From: an uncultured Mailhella sp.
GTDB taxonomy: Bacteria; Desulfobacterota; Desulfovibrionia; Desulfovibrionales; Desulfovibrionaceae
Assembly (NCBI RefSeq): GCF_905187505.1
Contig: NZ_CAJJIC010000081.1
Location: 1-10,905 of the forward strand
Length of the DNA stretch: 10,905 nt
Reading direction: 5' to 3'
Shown here: positions 5,701 to 10,905 of the stretch, in pieces
Position numbering within the stretch: position 1 is the stretch's first letter
How the letters are laid out: each line of letters begins with the position of its first letter
Notes under the pieces: generated by a model
Database searches by the model: none
Told to the model about the DNA's origin: nothing
Seen by the model: the letters and a program-made list of their open reading frames with translations, nothing else
Made by a program: the position numbers and the translations under genes

Positions 5701-6909
5701 TTACGGGGCCTCCTCTTCGTCGGACATGGCCAAGAGCCTGCGTTCCACGGCCTGTTTTGAGCTGTTGGCGTAGCAGTAGGCGCAGAAGTGGCGGCAGGTA
5801 TCGTAGCTGCCTATGTCCTTGCTCGGCGCGCAGCCGCAGGCGGAGCGCTGGCCGGAATCCCTGACGCCGCCTTGTGCCGTGCGCGTTCCTTCGCTTGTGC
5901 GGTCCTGGGCTTTGGCGTTCGTCGCCCCGCGTCCTGTGTCCGCCCCGCACGGGTCTGTGGCCGCGTTGCGGGCAGAGTCGGCCTTTTCCCCGTTGTCCGT
6001 CGTTCCGCTTAATCTTTGGGGCGTTCCCGTGATCGCGCACACCGCGCCCCGGCCGTCGTCCGTTCTTGCGCCCTTCGCCCCGGCGGGCGGGGCTGAGAAG
6101 AGCGGAAGCTGCACGCTTTTGCGCTCCTTGCCGCACCAGCGGGCAAAGGTTTCGCAGTCCGGGCAGAGGCGGCGCAGAAGGGCAGGGTCCACGCAGCGGC
6201 TGCGCGCAATGCCGAGGGGGCGCATGTCGAGCGGTTCCGCGCAGGCGGCGAGCGTGAGAGGCCGGGGAAGGGCGCGGTTCATCTCCGCCATGCCCCGGGC
6301 GATTTCCTGCATTTCCGCAAGGGTCGGGGGCCGGAAGGCCGGGTTCAGCCTGCCGAGTGCCCGCGCCGTTTTGCGGTACCAGTCCACAAAGCTGAAGACC
6401 AGCGTTTCCGTGAACGGCGAGAGCGCTTCGGCCAGACGGCGGAGGCGCGAAAGCGTGTTTTCCACACTGAGGCCGCCGCCGAGTATGATGGGATCAAAGC
6501 GCCAGATCACGCGCTTTTTTCCCACAAGTTCGGAAAGCTGCCGGAAGGTTTCCACGCGCGCGGCAAGCGGCGGAAGGTTCGGTTCGAGCCCGGTGCCTTC
6601 GTAGTCGTTGAGCGTGTATTGGACATAGAATTCATGTCCTCTTGCCGCAATTTCCGGCAGATGCGGCAAAAGCGGCGCGGGATGCTTGCTCCAGAACACG
6701 AAGACGCGGCATTTTTCAAAGGAAATCCATTGCCGCTGCGCCGCGTTGAACGGGTTTTGCCACAGACAGAAGCCCTCACGCAGCCGGTTCATGAACCAGG
6801 CCGCGTGAAAGGCCGGAATGTCCGTGGCTCGGCTTGCCGAAATGACGAGCGGCGCCACCGCCTTCCTTCTGCCCTGCGGCGTGTCGATGATGCTTTCCGG
6901 CCACTTCAT
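5701..6909 (-). CDS. DUF1848 family protein with C-terminal CX3CX2C motif
   Basis: 402 residues from ATG at 6909, chosen because AAGGA lies 6 bases upstream (6916-6920); longer in-frame extensions are low-complexity. The N-terminus ISASRATDIPAFHAAWFMNR and later HEFYVQYTLNDYEG, RVIWRFDPII and TLVFSFVDWYRK blocks are typical of DUF1848, a widespread family without established function. Cysteines cluster at 223, 239, 249, 252 and 259 and at the C-terminus: C358-G-C360, then C372-X3-C376-X2-C379. The last is the spacing of a radical-SAM iron-sulfur motif, though radical-SAM enzymes normally carry it near the N-terminus. Residues about 274-356 are a polar, Gly/Thr/Ala/Asp-rich insertion that makes the protein longer than usual family members (about 300). 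No signal peptide or membrane segment. Its neighbour at 7218 is divergent. Confidence 0.88.
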   Translation of the reverse strand: MKWPESIIDTPQGRRKAVAPLVISASRATDIPAFHAAWFMNRLREGFCLWQNPFNAAQRQWISFEKCRVFVFWSKHPAPLLPHLPEIAARGHEFYVQYTLNDYEGTGLEPNLPPLAARVETFRQLSELVGKKRVIWRFDPIILGGGLSVENTLSRLRRLAEALSPFTETLVFSFVDWYRKTARALGRLNPAFRPPTLAEMQEIARGMAEMNRALPRPLTLAACAEPLDMRPLGIARSRCVDPALLRRLCPDCETFARWCGKERKSVQLPLFSAPPAGAKGARTDDGRGAVCAITGTPQRLSGTTDNGEKADSARNAATDPCGADTGRGATNAKAQDRTSEGTRTAQGGVRDSGQRSACGCAPSKDIGSYDTCRHFCAYCYANSSKQAVERRLLAMSDEEEAP

Positions 6910-7072
6910 GGGACGTCCTTTTGCTGTTCGCGCAGCGTCGGCGCGGCGTATGCCCGGCGGGATGCCCGTGTTCGGGGCGCCTTGTCGGGGCTTTCCGTAT
7001 CCGGCGTCGTACGTTCCGGCGGAAGAGCTTGCGCGTTTCGTCCTGCCGGGTCGGGCGCTTCCCCTGCCGTCC

Positions 7073-7128
7073 TCATGCGGGGACGGCCGATGCCGCATGA
7101 CCATGCGGCGTCCAGTCATGTATGGACG
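7073..7128. repeat. Cluster of overlapping inverted repeats (CATGCGG family)
   Basis: TCATGCGG (7073-7080) and CCGCATGA (7093-7100) are an 8-bp inverted repeat. The second arm also pairs with the next copy: GCCGCATG (7092-7099), AC, CATGCGGC (7102-7109). Adjacent is CGTCCA (7109-7114)/TGGACG (7123-7128). The shared arm allows two alternative hairpins, or three half-sites for a dimeric regulator. Confidence 0.5.
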
Positions 7129-7145
7129 TATGTTCCGCAAGTGCG

Positions 7146-7174
7146 TTGACAGCATCAGGCGCTGGGAATACCTT
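7146..7174 (+). promoter_or_regulatory. Possible promoter for the acidic-protein gene
   Basis: A consensus -35 TTGACA (7146-7151) is followed after 17 bp by a poor -10, TACCTT (7169-7174). An extended -10-like TGCTACAAT (7192-7200) is an alternative but would leave an almost leaderless mRNA. The -35 is good; the -10 is not settled. Confidence 0.35.
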
Positions 7175-7217
7175 TATCGGTAATCTTAACCTGCTACAAT
7201 GACAAGCGGAGTTCACC

Positions 7218-7943
7218 ATGGCATACCTTTACGCACGATATTTTCAAATAGACGGCGGAGAACACGGCATTGAAGAGTTCCGCGATGAAAGGTACATGGA
7301 CGAAGCCGATGGAACGCCCTGCGTTGAAATGGATCAGATGAACGGCGGCGTGGGGTTCTGGCAGTACGCCGTGACCGGGGAGCCCGTGGATGACCCTTCG
7401 GAACTGAGTTACTGGCAGTCCGTCATCGGCGGCCGGGTAGTGACGGGGTCGGATGCGCTGGCCGAAGCCGCCGTAGAATATTTTGACGGCATTGGCGACG
7501 ATCTGAAGGACATCATTTATTATTCCGTGGACGAGACCTCGGCCATTCTGGACGAGGTGGAAGCGTCCGCAGGCGAGGTTTTCGGTGAGGATTCCTTCCG
7601 CATGGAAGTGGACACCGGCGTCAATCACGTGCTCCCCGTGGACGAGGACGACCTTGAAACCTTCGCTCTCGACAGGTTCCACATTATTCTCGTCATGTAC
7701 AAGTGCTGCGAAATCGACGATGCCTGGGTGCAGCTGATTCCCCTTGAAGACTTCGAGCCCGACGGTCGGTACGCCACCGTGGAAGAAGCCATGGACGCGG
7801 GGGCCGTGGAAAGCGCGCATGGCCTGAACGTGGACGCCCTGCCGCAGGAATACCGCGACGACCCCGACCAGATAGGATACGAGCTGTGCGACGAATTCCT
7901 CGATGACTTTGAACAGTTCGGCTATGTCACGGCCCTGAAGTGA
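7218..7943 (+). CDS. Highly acidic protein, function unknown
   Basis: 241 residues; GCGGAG at 7206-7211 sits 6 bases before ATG 7218. About 60 Asp/Glu against 11 Lys/Arg, spread along the whole chain rather than in a tail, giving a very low predicted pI. Aromatic and hydrophobic residues are interspersed (FWQYAV, FHIILVMYKCC, WVQLIPLEDF), so it should fold as a soluble globular protein; no signal peptide, membrane helix or repeat is visible. Cysteines at 35, 163, 164 and 224 form no recognisable metal motif. The gene has normal codon style for this genome and a following inverted repeat (7948-7988). I do not recognise the family. An acidic DNA-mimic role, such as anti-restriction, is only a speculation from the charge and the nearby hsd genes. 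Confidence 0.85.
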   Translation: MAYLYARYFQIDGGEHGIEEFRDERYMDEADGTPCVEMDQMNGGVGFWQYAVTGEPVDDPSELSYWQSVIGGRVVTGSDALAEAAVEYFDGIGDDLKDIIYYSVDETSAILDEVEASAGEVFGEDSFRMEVDTGVNHVLPVDEDDLETFALDRFHIILVMYKCCEIDDAWVQLIPLEDFEPDGRYATVEEAMDAGAVESAHGLNVDALPQEYRDDPDQIGYELCDEFLDDFEQFGYVTALK

Positions 7944-7947
7944 CGCC

Positions 7948-7988
7948 GCCTTTTCCCCCCGGGCTCCGGGAAGCGGGGCGGAAAAGGC
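7948..7988. terminator. Long hairpin after the acidic-protein gene
   Basis: GCCTTTTCC (7948-7956) pairs perfectly with GGAAAAGGC (7980-7988); the stem continues with CCCC (7957-7960)/GGGG (7975-7978) around one bulged C. It starts 5 bp after the stop codon. No T run follows, so it may protect the mRNA 3' end or aid termination rather than being a standard intrinsic terminator. Confidence 0.45.
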
Positions 7989-8090
7989 CCACGGCCGCCT
8001 CGCCGAGGCATGACAGCGCTCGTCTGTGCCGCGCATGAGAAAGCCTTCCCCGAAAGGCGGGCGGGTCGTTGCTGCCGAAGCGCTGCGGGG

Positions 8091-8120
8091 TTTCGTGTCG
8101 TCCGCCTTTCGTGTCGTCCG
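8091..8120. repeat. Tandem direct repeat, 14 bp, period 16
   Basis: TTTCGTGTCGTCCG occurs at 8091-8104 and again at 8107-8120, separated by CC. Only two copies were seen. Confidence 0.7.
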
Positions 8121-8207
8121 GGCCGGAGGGGGCGGAGGGGGGCGTATCGTCCGAGCAGAAGGCCTTTCTTCCCCGGGCATGCCGCTGCCTTTTTCCGAAC
8201 GGCCGCC

Positions 8208-8226
8208 CCGGAGCCTGTCGCTCCGG
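8208..8226. repeat. Perfect 7-bp inverted repeat
   Basis: CCGGAGC (8208-8214), spacer CTGTC, GCTCCGG (8220-8226). It lies about 215 bp downstream of the metallo-hydrolase stop (minus strand) and has no U run. Confidence 0.45.
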
Positions 8227-8441
8227 AGAGACAATCCGGCATCTCGCCTTCCTCCGGTCCGGCGGCACGTCCCGTCGGGCGGAGGAAGGTCTTTTGTCGC
8301 GGGGCGCACGCCCGAGGAAGCACGCGGGTCGGACTTTCCGGGGAAAAGGGGCGGCATCCGCCCGCGGAGCGGCGAAACCTGGACGCAGGGCAGGCCGCGT
8401 TTTTGCACCGCGCGTCCGCCCCGTGCTTCTGCCTGCGGCGG

Positions 8442-9230
8442 CTAGAACTTGAGCGTGTCGCCGTCGTCCGGCATGATCACCCTGTCCCACACGCCGCGCG
8501 CGACAAGGCGCTTCTTCATTTCCGGACGCGAAATGGTGGCATGGGCCACGGCGTCCATGTGGCTGACGATGACCGCCGCGCCGTCCGCCGCACGAACCGT
8601 CTGTTCTACGTCCGCGTCGTCCATGATGAGGCGTCCTTCGTCGAGCAGCAGCGCCGCGCAGGCGTTCACCACGATCACGCCGGGATGCCACGTGCGGATG
8701 GTCTTTTCCACCGCGTCGTACCAGATGGTGTCGCCCGCAAGATACAGCGTCTTTTCGTCGGGATGATGGAAGATCACCCCGCAGGACGGCCCGCACGGGA
8801 TTTTGGTGCCGTGTCTTGCCGGGACCTTCACAAGATGCACGCCTTCAAAGGCGCTGTTCTCGTACATGACCGTCACGTCCGTGAAGCCGGAGCGCACGAA
8901 GGCGTGCGCGTCTTCCATGCTCTGCACGAACATGGGCATGTTCCTGTCGAGACTGCCGCCTATGGTGCCGTCCGGAGCCATGTCGATGTGGTCGGGATGC
9001 ACGTGCGTGCAGATGCAGGCGTCGACGCCCGCAAGCACCTCTTCCGCGCTCATGGGCAGCGCGGTCATGGGCATGGGAATGTCGAGCTTGTCCGGCTCGC
9101 AGCGGAACCCGCTGCCGAGCGTGCGGAACGTGCCCATGGCTCCCTTGTCCAGAAGCCACGGGTCCGTGAGAAAGGTTCTGCCCGCGTACTCGATGCGCAG
9201 CGTGGCGTTTCGTATCTGCTGAATCTTCAT
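8442..9230 (-). CDS. Metallo-beta-lactamase-fold hydrolase (UlaG/UPF0173-like)
   Basis: 262 residues; ATG 9230 has AGGAG 6 bases upstream (9237-9241). The metal-binding signature THVHPDHID gives H76, H78, D80 and H81; further likely ligands are H140 (PARHG), D167 (LAGDT) and H224 (VSHMD), so a two-metal active site looks complete. The start (IRNATLRIEYAGRTFLTDPW) is characteristic of the COG2220 branch, which includes UlaG lactonase and UPF0173 hydrolases. Substrates of most members are unknown, so no specific reaction is claimed. No signal peptide is visible, so a cytosolic enzyme is likely. The gene has its own promoter region with a MerR-type dyad (9276-9306), suggesting induction by a metal, oxidant, electrophile or drug. 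galE upstream is separated by a terminator. Confidence 0.93.
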   Translation of the reverse strand: MKIQQIRNATLRIEYAGRTFLTDPWLLDKGAMGTFRTLGSGFRCEPDKLDIPMPMTALPMSAEEVLAGVDACICTHVHPDHIDMAPDGTIGGSLDRNMPMFVQSMEDAHAFVRSGFTDVTVMYENSAFEGVHLVKVPARHGTKIPCGPSCGVIFHHPDEKTLYLAGDTIWYDAVEKTIRTWHPGVIVVNACAALLLDEGRLIMDDADVEQTVRAADGAAVIVSHMDAVAHATISRPEMKKRLVARGVWDRVIMPDDGDTLKF

Positions 9231-9243
9231 GATGTTCTCCTTT

Positions 9244-9279
9244 TGTCTGGCGTGTCGTTTTTCGTCACAGAACCAGACA
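9244..9279. promoter_or_regulatory. Dyad between promoter and start of the metallo-hydrolase gene
   Basis: TGTCTGG (9244-9250) and CCAGACA (9273-9279) are perfect 7-bp arms with a 22-bp spacer; the spacer itself is nearly symmetric (GTG-T-CG-TTTTT-CG-T-CAC). On the minus strand one arm overlaps the -10 region and the other ends beside the Shine-Dalgarno. It could be a second regulator site. Confidence 0.4.
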
Positions 9280-9306
9280 TAAACCCTCGAGCAGCTACAG
9301 GGTCAA
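9276..9306 (-). promoter_or_regulatory. MerR-type promoter/operator of the metallo-hydrolase gene
   Basis: On the minus strand the -35 TTGACC (9306-9301) and -10 TATGTC (9281-9276) are 19 bp apart, the long spacer typical of MerR-family promoters. Between and overlapping them is the dyad ACCCT-N2-AGC-T-GCT-N2-AGGGT (9303-9283), similar in design to CadR/PbrR-type operators. An A/T run (9316-9324) lies where an UP element would be. A 17-bp spacing with TTTATG as -10 is a possible alternative. Predicted start of transcription is near 9269. Confidence 0.55.
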
Positions 9307-9309
9307 GAG

Positions 9310-9646
9310 GAAAGGAAATTTTTTCCCCAAGGGAAAGAAGACGTGAAGCTGGACGCAGAGAGGCGCGGGGGAGAGGGGCAGGAAAAGGCACGAGAGAAGG
9401 GAGGGGGAGACGGAGGGAGAACGGCGTGCGAAGGCTGAGGGGTGGAACGGCGTGCGAGGCGGGGAGCGGGGCGACAAGCGCAGGGGGCGAGAATCGAGCG
9501 AAGGGGGAAGCGCGAGGGGAGAGGGAAGGGGGGAGCCCTGAGAGCGCGAGAGGGACGCAGGGGCGGGGGACTTTTCGCTCGGAAGAAACGGGCCGGGGAG
9601 AAAGCTGAGAGGAGTGAAAGCGGGGCGTCGGGGGCGGGAAGAGACG
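9310..9646. other. Purine-rich intergenic tract
   Basis: Nearly the whole stretch is G+A rich on the + strand, with runs such as GGGGGAGAGGGG and AGAAGGGAGGGGGAGA. GAACGGCGTGCGA occurs twice (9419-9431, 9445-9457). Four G runs at 9503-9507, 9516-9519, 9523-9525 and 9528-9533 could form a G-quadruplex if an 8-base first loop is allowed. No gene is supported on either strand. Confidence 0.65.
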
Positions 9647-9678
9647 AAAAAAGCCCCGACGCACGGCGGCATCGGGGC
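9647..9678 (-). terminator. Rho-independent terminator of galE
   Basis: Read on the minus strand: GCCCCGA, 12-nt loop, TCGGGGC, then TTTTTT (+ coordinates: stem arms 9653-9659 and 9672-9678, A run 9647-9652). It begins 19 bp after the galE stop. A textbook intrinsic terminator. Confidence 0.9.
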
Positions 9679-9697
9679 CCGGGAGAGAGAAACCGGC

Positions 9698-10714
9698 TCA
9701 GGCATCATACCCTTTGGGATTCTGCCTCTGCCAGTTCCAGGTGTCGCGGCACATGTCGCTGAGGGTGCGGGCGGCGGTCCAGCCGAGCACGTCGCGCGCC
9801 TTGTCGGCATCGGCCCAGAATTCCGTCAGGTCTCCGTCGCGGCGCGGGCCGAATTCGTATTTCACGGGAACGCCGCTGTTTTCTTCAAAGGCCCTCACTA
9901 TTTCCAGCACGCTGTAGGGCGTGCCCGTACCGAGATTGAAGATTTCCGTCCCCTTGTGGGCGGCGGCGTATTCCACGGCCTTCACGTGTCCGGCGGCAAG
10001 ATCCATCACATGGATGTAGTCGCGGCGGCAGGTGCCGTCGGGAGTGGGGTAGTCGTTGCCGAAAATGGTGAGATGGTCGCGTCGTCCCACGGCCACCTGG
10101 GCCACGTAGGGCATGAGATTGTTGGGAATGCCCTGCGGATCTTCACCCATGCGGCCGGACGGATGGGCTCCTATGGGATTGAAGTAGCGCAGAAGAACGA
10201 CGGAAAGTTCGGCATCCGCACGTGCGGCGTCCTCCAGAATCTGTTCCATCATGAACTTCGTCCAGCCGTAGGGGTTGGAACATCTGCCGCGCGGCATGGT
10301 TTCCACATAGGGATACGGGTTTTCCTCGCCGTATACGGTGGCCGAAGAGGAAAACACGATGTTGTGAACGCCCCTCTCCCGCATGCATTCCAGCAGCGTG
10401 AGCGTGGTGTCTATGTTGTTGCGGTAGTATTCGAGGGGCTTGCGCACGGATTCTCCCACCGCCTTCAGACCGGCAAAATGCACCACGCAGTCCACCGGAT
10501 ACTCGCTCATGATGCTGCACACGGCATCATGTTCGCGCACGTCCGCTTCATAGGCAACAACGGAACGGCCGGTCACTTCTTCTATTCTTTCGACTGCCTC
10601 GGGAGAACTGTTGCTGTAGTTGTCCACAATGACGACATCGTGCCCGGCCAGGATGAGCTCCACGGCCGTGTGCGAACCGATGTAACCTGCACCGCCTGCA
10701 AGAAGAATACGCAT
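9698..10714 (-). CDS. galE: UDP-glucose 4-epimerase GalE
   Basis: 338 residues, the same length as E. coli GalE. It interconverts UDP-glucose and UDP-galactose in the Leloir pathway and supplies galactose (in some homologues GalNAc) units for surface polysaccharides. It is an extended short-chain dehydrogenase with NAD bound by the N-terminal Rossmann motif GGAGYIGSH (7-15). The catalytic residues fall at E. coli numbering: S124 (FSSSATVYG), Y149 and K153 (YGWTK). The GalE blocks DNYSNSS, HFAGLKAVGES, RYFNPIGAHPSG, RRDYIHVMDLA and NLGTGTPYSV are all present. ATG 10714 has AGAGG at 10720-10724. A strong terminator follows. Upstream on the same strand is the 3' end of an AT-rich gene, 60 bp away, suggesting a polysaccharide or glycosyltransferase locus beyond the window edge. 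Confidence 0.97.
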   Translation of the reverse strand: MRILLAGGAGYIGSHTAVELILAGHDVVIVDNYSNSSPEAVERIEEVTGRSVVAYEADVREHDAVCSIMSEYPVDCVVHFAGLKAVGESVRKPLEYYRNNIDTTLTLLECMRERGVHNIVFSSSATVYGEENPYPYVETMPRGRCSNPYGWTKFMMEQILEDAARADAELSVVLLRYFNPIGAHPSGRMGEDPQGIPNNLMPYVAQVAVGRRDHLTIFGNDYPTPDGTCRRDYIHVMDLAAGHVKAVEYAAAHKGTEIFNLGTGTPYSVLEIVRAFEENSGVPVKYEFGPRRDGDLTEFWADADKARDVLGWTAARTLSDMCRDTWNWQRQNPKGYDA

Positions 10715-10774
10715 GAGAACCTCTGAGTAGTGGATGAAATAACTAATAATAGCAGTATAATATATATTCTATGC

Positions 10775-10905
10775 TTATTTATTATACGTTCTTCTTTTGA
10801 ATCTTGAAATGCGTCTGTTGAATATGCGTATAACTTTGTAATTTCCTTCATTTTTGACGCTTATAATGTTTTCAAGAATGTTGTGATCGTTGCGCTTTGT
10901 TTTAT
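10775..10905 (-). CDS. 3' end of an AT-rich gene (5' part beyond window)
   Basis: A minus-strand frame enters from the window edge and runs 43 codons to TAA at 10777-10775. The visible residues include NDHNILENIISVKNEGNYKV and a basic tail (RRISRFKRRTYNK), a composition common at the C-termini of glycosyltransferases and other surface-polysaccharide enzymes from AT-rich clusters. No internal start codon or motif allows an identification. The AT-rich DNA contrasts with galE, 60 bp downstream on the same strand. This could also be non-coding AT-rich DNA that is open by chance; an alternative overlapping frame starting MKEITKLYAYSTDAF runs into galE and looks less likely. Confidence 0.45.
   Translation of the reverse strand, partial: KTKRNDHNILENIISVKNEGNYKVIRIFNRRISRFKRRTYNK
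10781..10809 (-). promoter_or_regulatory. Possible galE promoter
   Basis: Minus strand: TTTCAA (10809-10804), 17-bp spacer, consensus TATAAT (10786-10781). It overlaps the end of the upstream frame and would start transcription near 10774, 60 bp before galE. The -10 is perfect but the area is AT-rich, so a chance match is possible. Confidence 0.4.

Larger units (their letters stand above)
6910..7217. promoter_or_regulatory. Divergent intergenic region between the DUF1848 and acidic-protein genes
   Basis: 308 bp with no supported gene. It should hold promoters for both genes. It contains several inverted repeats concentrated at 7073-7128 and a short palindrome TTCCGGCGGAA (7014-7024). Confidence 0.6.
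7944..8441. other. GC-rich gap between convergent genes, no supported gene
   Basis: About 500 bp between the ends of the acidic-protein gene and the metallo-hydrolase gene. Open frames on both strands are Arg/Pro/Gly-rich without ribosome binding sites. The stretch holds inverted repeats at 7948-7988 and 8208-8226 and a tandem direct repeat at 8091-8120. Confidence 0.55.

Noticed and set aside
6579..6596. GGTTCGAGCCC, like a tRNA T-loop
   Set aside because: It sits in the DUF1848 coding sequence and no acceptor or anticodon stems surround it.
8010..9608. 532-codon + strand open frame over the MBL-fold gene and the purine tract
   Set aside because: Antisense to a gene with the HxHxDH signature and a perfect ribosome binding site; its C-terminal part is just translated purine-rich DNA.
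9614..10726. 370-codon + strand open frame opposite galE
   Set aside because: galE matches the E. coli enzyme in length and catalytic residues; the antisense frame has no recognisable feature.
10582..10851. Minus-strand frame starting MKEITKLYAYSTDAF and running into galE in another frame
   Set aside because: Two thirds of it is out-of-frame galE sequence; the alternative frame ending at 10775 gives a cleaner C-terminus.
1..10905. CRISPR array, transposase, integrase, rRNA or tRNA genes
   Set aside because: None seen: no regular repeat-spacer pattern, no transposase or integrase motifs, no rRNA or tRNA cores on either strand.

Overview
The window looks like chromosomal DNA from a GC-rich, probably Gram-negative and anaerobic bacterium. 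Coding genes are GC-rich with strong Shine-Dalgarno sites. The mix of a type I restriction system, a DUF1848 protein, small cysteine-rich proteins and an AT-rich gene fragment upstream of galE would fit a gut Desulfovibrionaceae member. That placement is an impression from gene content and protein style; there is no rRNA or other marker here to prove it.

Left part (1-4230, + strand): the 3' two thirds of hsdS (specificity subunit) runs one base short of hsdR (type I restriction translocase/endonuclease). The hsdS target-recognition segment is AT-rich and unlike its flanks. A row of six inverted repeats follows hsdR, four of them with T runs placed as + strand terminators.

Middle part (4287-6909, - strand): a 65-residue CX2C/CX2C zinc-ribbon-like protein, a 67-residue cysteine-rich protein with a good ribosome binding site, and a DUF1848 protein with a C-terminal CX3CX2C motif and an unusual polar insertion. 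The 67-residue gene is preceded by a sigma70-like promoter and a leader of about 190 nt holding six consecutive inverted repeats, a candidate structured cis-regulatory RNA.

Right part (6910-10905): an intergenic region rich in inverted repeats, then a highly acidic 241-residue protein of unknown function (+). Next are a metallo-beta-lactamase-fold hydrolase (-) whose upstream region has the layout of a MerR-type promoter, a purine-rich stretch of about 350 bp, and galE (UDP-glucose 4-epimerase, -) with a clear intrinsic terminator. The window ends in the AT-rich 3' end of another minus-strand gene.

The genes do not form one pathway. hsdS and hsdR work together in restriction; galE probably belongs to a sugar/surface-polysaccharide locus continuing to the right. 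Non-coding gaps are unusually long and GC-rich (4485-4880, 5310-5700, 7944-8441, 9310-9646) and carry many spurious long ORFs in both strands.
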